From Shouchella oshimensis (GTDB taxonomy: Bacteria > Bacillota > Bacilli > Bacillales > Bacillaceae_D), in NCBI RefSeq assembly GCF_002019765.1, contig NZ_KV917380.1:1631858-1695857 (forward strand): 64,000 bases of DNA, written 5' to 3'. Within the stretch, counting starts at the first letter, position 1. Each line of letters begins with the position of its first letter. Positions 60,759-64,000 of this stretch are shown here, piece by piece. The notes beneath the pieces were generated by a model, which did no database searches, was not told the DNA's origin, and was given only the letters and a program-made list of their open reading frames with translations. A program made the position numbers and the translations under genes.

Positions 60759-62051
60759 GTGAGTAATGAAACGTATGTAAGTTTAGACATTGGAACTTCT
60801 TCAGTAAAAGTCGTTGTTTCGGAAATTGCTGGAGGGTCAATTAACATTTTAGGTGTCGGTAGTGTTCCTTCTGAAGGAATTAAGAAAGGAGCCGTCGTCG
60901 ATATAGATGAGACGGTTAAGTCAATTAAGAGGGCAGTGGAGCAAGCGGAACGTATGGTTGGCATAAAAATTGAACATGTTGTGGTCGGAGTGAATGGCAG
61001 TCACATTGAATTAACTCCTTGTCATGGAGTAGTCGCTGTCTCCAGTCCAGATCGAGAAATAAACGTAGAAGATGTTCGTAGAGTCATCGATGCATCACAA
61101 GTCATGTCAATTCCTCCTGAGAGAGAAGTGATTGATGTGATTCCAAAACAATTTATCGTGGATGGGCTTGATGAGATTACTGACCCTCGTGGAATGATTG
61201 GCGTTCGTCTGGAAATGGAAGGAACGTTAATAACAGGTTCAAAAACCGTCTTACATAATTTGTTAAGGTGTGTGGAGCGCGCCGGTCTTTCAATTGCTGA
61301 AATAAGCTTAAACTCTTTAGCAACAGGATCTGTAGCTGTTTCAAAAGATGAAAAAAGTTTAGGTGTTTGTGTGATTGAGATTGGAGGCGGTTCAACAACC
61401 GTATCCGTTTTTGAACAAGGTTCACTTGTTGCACTATCTGTTTTACCGATCGGCGGCGATCACATTACAAATGATTTAGCTGTTGGATTAAAGCTCACAA
61501 CCGAAGAGGCAGAGCGCGTTAAATGCAAACATGGACATGCCTTTGTACCAGAAGCATCTACAGAAGAACAGATTACCATTCAAAAGATCGGTTCAAATGA
61601 AAGGCATACAATTACACAGCAAGAATTAGCAGGTATTATTGAACCAAGAGTAGAAGAAATTATTGAACTATGTGCAAAAGAATTGGTTCGGTTAGGATTT
61701 AAGCAATTTCCAAGTGGCTTTGTATTGACCGGTGGAGCTGTGATGATGCCGGGTGTTCTTGAATTAACAAAAGACATGCTTGAAGGAAATGTCCGTGTTG
61801 CCATCCCGAATTATATTGGGGTGCGTGAGCCGCGCTATACAGTAAGTATTGGGTTAATTCATTTTGCACACAAAAATGGACGTGTGCAAGGCAAGGAAAT
61901 TGCAGCTGCTTTTTCCCAGTCAGAAGTGAATCAAGAAGAAGCGAACCCAGTAGCAACTTCCAAAAGAAGCAAGCGTAAAGAAGTTGAGCAACCGCAAGAA
62001 GAGAAAAAAGAATCCAAGATGAAATCTTGGTTTAAGACATTTTTTGATTAA
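60759..62051 (+). CDS. ftsA: cell division protein FtsA
   Basis: A 430-aa actin-like ATPase that ties FtsZ to the membrane. YVSLDIGTSSVKVV is the phosphate-1 motif, and IEIGGGSTTVSVF the phosphate-2 motif. The C-terminal amphipathic membrane helix is MKSWFKTFFD after a charged linker. GAGGAGG suits GTG 60759 with eight-base spacing; earlier GTG/TTG codons would be too close. Cotranscribed with ftsZ. Confidence 0.95.
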   Translation: MSNETYVSLDIGTSSVKVVVSEIAGGSINILGVGSVPSEGIKKGAVVDIDETVKSIKRAVEQAERMVGIKIEHVVVGVNGSHIELTPCHGVVAVSSPDREINVEDVRRVIDASQVMSIPPEREVIDVIPKQFIVDGLDEITDPRGMIGVRLEMEGTLITGSKTVLHNLLRCVERAGLSIAEISLNSLATGSVAVSKDEKSLGVCVIEIGGGSTTVSVFEQGSLVALSVLPIGGDHITNDLAVGLKLTTEEAERVKCKHGHAFVPEASTEEQITIQKIGSNERHTITQQELAGIIEPRVEEIIELCAKELVRLGFKQFPSGFVLTGGAVMMPGVLELTKDMLEGNVRVAIPNYIGVREPRYTVSIGLIHFAHKNGRVQGKEIAAAFSQSEVNQEEANPVATSKRSKRKEVEQPQEEKKESKMKSWFKTFFD

Positions 62052-62093
62052 TGAAGAGCAGCTGACTGCCAGTATGGTTAGGGGGACAACGAA

Positions 62094-63203
62094 ATGTTTG
62101 ATTTTGAAATGGACATGGAACAATTAGCACAAATAAAAGTCATTGGATGTGGTGGCGGTGGTTCGAACGCTGTTAATCGAATGATTGAAAACGGACTACA
62201 AGGCGTTGAATTCATCGCCGTTAATACAGATGCACAAGCACTACACCTATCAAAAGCTGAAAAGAAACTACAGCTAGGTGGAAAACTAACAAGAGGCCTA
62301 GGTGCAGGTGCAAATCCTGATATCGGCAAAAAAGCGGCTGAAGAAAGTCGTGAACAGTTAGAAGAAGTCCTTGATGGGGCGGATATGGTCTTTATTACAG
62401 CTGGAATGGGTGGAGGTACTGGAACAGGTGCTGCACCGGTGATCGCCGAAGTTGCAAAGGAAATTGGTGCACTAACGGTAGGTGTAGTCACACGACCATT
62501 TACGTTTGAAGGGCGTAAGCGTCAAAATCAAGCGTTATCTGGTATCGTTGCATTAAAAGAAAAAGTCGACACGTTAATTGTTATACCAAACGACCGACTG
62601 CTAGAGATTGTCGATAAAAATACGCCAATGCTAGAAGCGTTCCGTGAAGCGGATAACGTTCTTCGACAAGGTGTACAAGGAATTTCTGATTTAATTGCGA
62701 CACCTGGATTGATTAACCTTGACTTTGCGGATGTTAAAACGGTGATGAGTGAAAAAGGTTCTGCTTTAATGGGGATTGGTGTAGCAACTGGTGAGAATCG
62801 TGCTGCAGAAGCAGCAAAAAAAGCCATCTCTAGTCCATTGCTTGAAACATCCGTCGATGGTGCTCAAGGTGTGTTGATGAACATTACTGGTGGAACGAAC
62901 TTAAGCCTTTACGAAGTGCATGAAGCCGCAGAAATTGTGTCTGAAGCTTGCGACGAAGAGGTTAATATGATTTTTGGATCTGTTATTAATGAGAATTTAA
63001 AAGACGAGATTGTCGTAACGGTTATTGCGACGGGCTTTGAAGAAGCAGAAAGAAAGCCACAGTCACGCCCGTCTGCTCAAAAGCCGACATCGTCAAAACC
63101 AGTTGAATCAAAATCAGTAGATTCAAAGCAAAAAGCCAATTCTGAAGAACAAACAGATACACTTGATATTCCAACGTTCCTCCGAAATAGAAGAAATCGA
63201 TAA
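62094..63203 (+). CDS. ftsZ: cell division protein FtsZ
   Basis: A 369-aa tubulin-like GTPase forming the division ring. The nucleotide-binding [13 protein letters not shown] is at about 18-30, and the tubulin signature [10 protein letters not shown] at about 104-113. A Ser/Pro/Lys linker leads to the C-terminal peptide [12 protein letters not shown], which binds FtsA, SepF and EzrA. AGGGGGA lies before the ATG. It is followed by a strong terminator. Confidence 0.97.
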   Translation: MFDFEMDMEQLAQIKVIGCGGGGSNAVNRMIENGLQGVEFIAVNTDAQALHLSKAEKKLQLGGKLTRGLGAGANPDIGKKAAEESREQLEEVLDGADMVFITAGMGGGTGTGAAPVIAEVAKEIGALTVGVVTRPFTFEGRKRQNQALSGIVALKEKVDTLIVIPNDRLLEIVDKNTPMLEAFREADNVLRQGVQGISDLIATPGLINLDFADVKTVMSEKGSALMGIGVATGENRAAEAAKKAISSPLLETSVDGAQGVLMNITGGTNLSLYEVHEAAEIVSEACDEEVNMIFGSVINENLKDEIVVTVIATGFEEAERKPQSRPSAQKPTSSKPVESKSVDSKQKANSEEQTDTLDIPTFLRNRRNR

Positions 63204-63206
63204 TGG

Positions 63207-63250
63207 AAAAGACCTGCTACCAGCTTTATACGGTAGTAGGTCTTTTTTTT
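63207..63250 (+). terminator. terminator after ftsZ
   Basis: A 15-bp stem with one G-U pair (AAAAGACCTGCTACC with GGTAGTAGGTCTTTT), ten-base loop, then T. Confidence 0.92.
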
Positions 63251-63285
63251 GTTTTTCTTTAAGGTGAAAAGAGAAAGGACAACGT

Positions 63286-63361
63286 TTGTCAAAAGCTTTC
63301 AAAATAACAGGCTTGTCTTTGCCATGAAATGACAGACTTCCTTCTTTCTATCTACTATACT
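63286..63361 (+). promoter_or_regulatory. Spo0A-type promoter of spoIIG with long spacer
   Basis: ATGACA (63329-63334) and TATACT (63356-63361) are 21 bases apart, like the unusually spaced Spo0A-activated spoIIG promoter of B. subtilis. TTGTCAAA (63286-63293) differs from the 0A box TTGTCGAA at one base; TTGTCTTT (63313-63320) is a weaker match. With a start near 63368 these fall at about -80 and -50, close to the two site groups known in B. subtilis. Confidence 0.6.
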
Positions 63362-63389
63362 AAATTTTATTAATACAGGAGGAACGTTC

Positions 63390-64000
63390 ATGATCATCTA
63401 TCTAGACTTAATCTGGCTACTGAATCTAGGCATTGATTTTCTCCTTATTATTGGCACCGCTTTATTGTTAAAAAGAAAGAAAAACTATGTTCGTATAGGA
63501 ATGGCATCACTGGTTGCATCCCTTGTGGTTTTCTTTATGTTTACGCCTTACGTAACATTCTTTATGAACCCAATGGTAAAGTTTTTTTATTCTTGTATGA
63601 TTGTATTCATTGCGTTTGGATACATACGCTTTACTTATTTCGTACAAAATCTAGCAGGCTTCTTTTTTCTAACTTTTGTTACTGGCGGCGGGCTTTTTGC
63701 CATGCATTACTTTTTTCAAAGTGAATTAGATTTAACGAGTCATCTACCAGGGTTTGGTGGAAGTACGATTAGCTGGGCTCTAGTTCTGATTGGTTTTCCT
63801 CTCGTTTTTTGGTTTAGTAAACAACAAGTTGATACATTCAAGATAAAGAAAGTTCAAGCAAATGACATGGCAACAGTTGAAATTGTTATTGATGACTTTA
63901 GATTTGAGGCAAGGGGGCTAGTCGACACTGGAAACCAATTAAAAGACCCATTAACGAGAACACCTGTTATGATTATTGAAGCAGATCTTTTACATCCATT
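63390..64000 (+). CDS. spoIIGA: SpoIIGA, pro-sigma-E processing protease, N-terminal part cut by window end
   Basis: An open frame of 203 codons runs to the end of the window. Five hydrophobic segments (within residues 5-142) are followed by a cytoplasmic domain beginning near 145. DTGNQLKDP at 179-187 holds the catalytic Asp of this aspartic protease, which cuts pro-sigma-E in the mother cell on a signal from SpoIIR. AGGAGG lies six bases before the ATG. Its place after ftsZ is that of spoIIGA in bacilli (bpr is absent); sigE should follow. Confidence 0.92.
   Translation, partial: MIIYLDLIWLLNLGIDFLLIIGTALLLKRKKNYVRIGMASLVASLVVFFMFTPYVTFFMNPMVKFFYSCMIVFIAFGYIRFTYFVQNLAGFFFLTFVTGGGLFAMHYFFQSELDLTSHLPGFGGSTISWALVLIGFPLVFWFSKQQVDTFKIKKVQANDMATVEIVIDDFRFEARGLVDTGNQLKDPLTRTPVMIIEADLLHP

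Noticed and set aside
62078..62491. 137-codon frame antisense to ftsZ
   Set aside because: Ala/Pro/Ser-rich translation typical of the antisense of a glycine-rich gene.
1..64000. CRISPR arrays, tRNA/rRNA genes, prophage or integrase genes, defence systems
   Set aside because: None was seen on reading; the window is syntenic core genome, so no novel multi-gene system is claimed.

Overview
The window is chromosomal core sequence from an endospore-forming member of the Bacillaceae (Bacillota). This rests on gene content and order, which follow Bacillus subtilis from pdhD-speA-ykt-yla-pycA-cta-ylb through mraZ and the division/cell-wall (dcw) cluster to spoIIG. Sporulation genes (spoVD, spoVE, ylbJ, ylbO, spoIIGA) are present. 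The very acidic extracellular domains of the lipoproteins, a BCCT compatible-solute carrier and a caa3-type oxidase would suit a salt- or alkali-tolerant species; that last point is inference. No rRNA, tRNA, prophage, CRISPR array or transposase gene was seen.

Layout. 1-0.6 kb: 3' end of pdhD. 0.7-6.5 kb: five-gene peptide ABC transporter in the order appD-F-A-B-C. 6.5-9.9 kb: Slp-like membrane protein, BCCT transporter, polysaccharide deacetylase lipoprotein. 10.0-11.8 kb: an SR1-type dual-function sRNA encoding SR1P, beside arginine decarboxylase speA. 11.9-15.3 kb: yktA, yktB, a ykzI-like gene, an inositol monophosphatase coupled to a beta-hydroxyacid dehydrogenase. 15.3-20.6 kb: ylaF, typA, ylaH, ylaI, phoH-type ylaK, ylaL, ylaN. 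20.7-30.2 kb: pyruvate carboxylase, ctaA, ctaCDEF and a DUF420 gene. 30.2-44.8 kb: the ylb series including rsmD, coaD, ylbL, tmcAL, rpmF, ylbO, ylbP and panE. 44.9-63.2 kb: bshC, mraZ, rsmH, ftsL, pbpB, spoVD, murE, murF, mraY, murD, spoVE, divIB, ftsA, ftsZ. 63.4 kb to the end: start of spoIIGA.

The genes are ordinary; the interest lies in gene order and non-coding sequence. (1) Two 281-bp copies of a strongly palindromic repeat with 15-bp terminal inverted repeats lie between yktA and yktB and between murD and spoVE. (2) murG and murB are missing from their usual place between spoVE and divIB, ftsW is missing after ylaN, and ctaB and ctaG are missing around ctaA-ctaF. (3) The region before rsmD (ylbH) holds four consecutive hairpins, a 17-codon leader ORF with a well-placed but sequestered ribosome binding site, and, on the opposite strand, C-rich loops ending in a good terminator. 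(4) Readable regulatory sites include a cre-like site at the SR1 start, MraZ boxes before mraZ, a sigma-H promoter before ftsA, a Spo0A-type long-spacer promoter before spoIIGA, a sigma-E promoter before ylbO, and a 32-bp palindrome over a possible promoter before ctaC.

Many start codons were moved downstream from the longest open frame on the basis of ribosome binding sites and family length; these choices are given in the entries. All statements about families come from memory of known proteins, not from searches.
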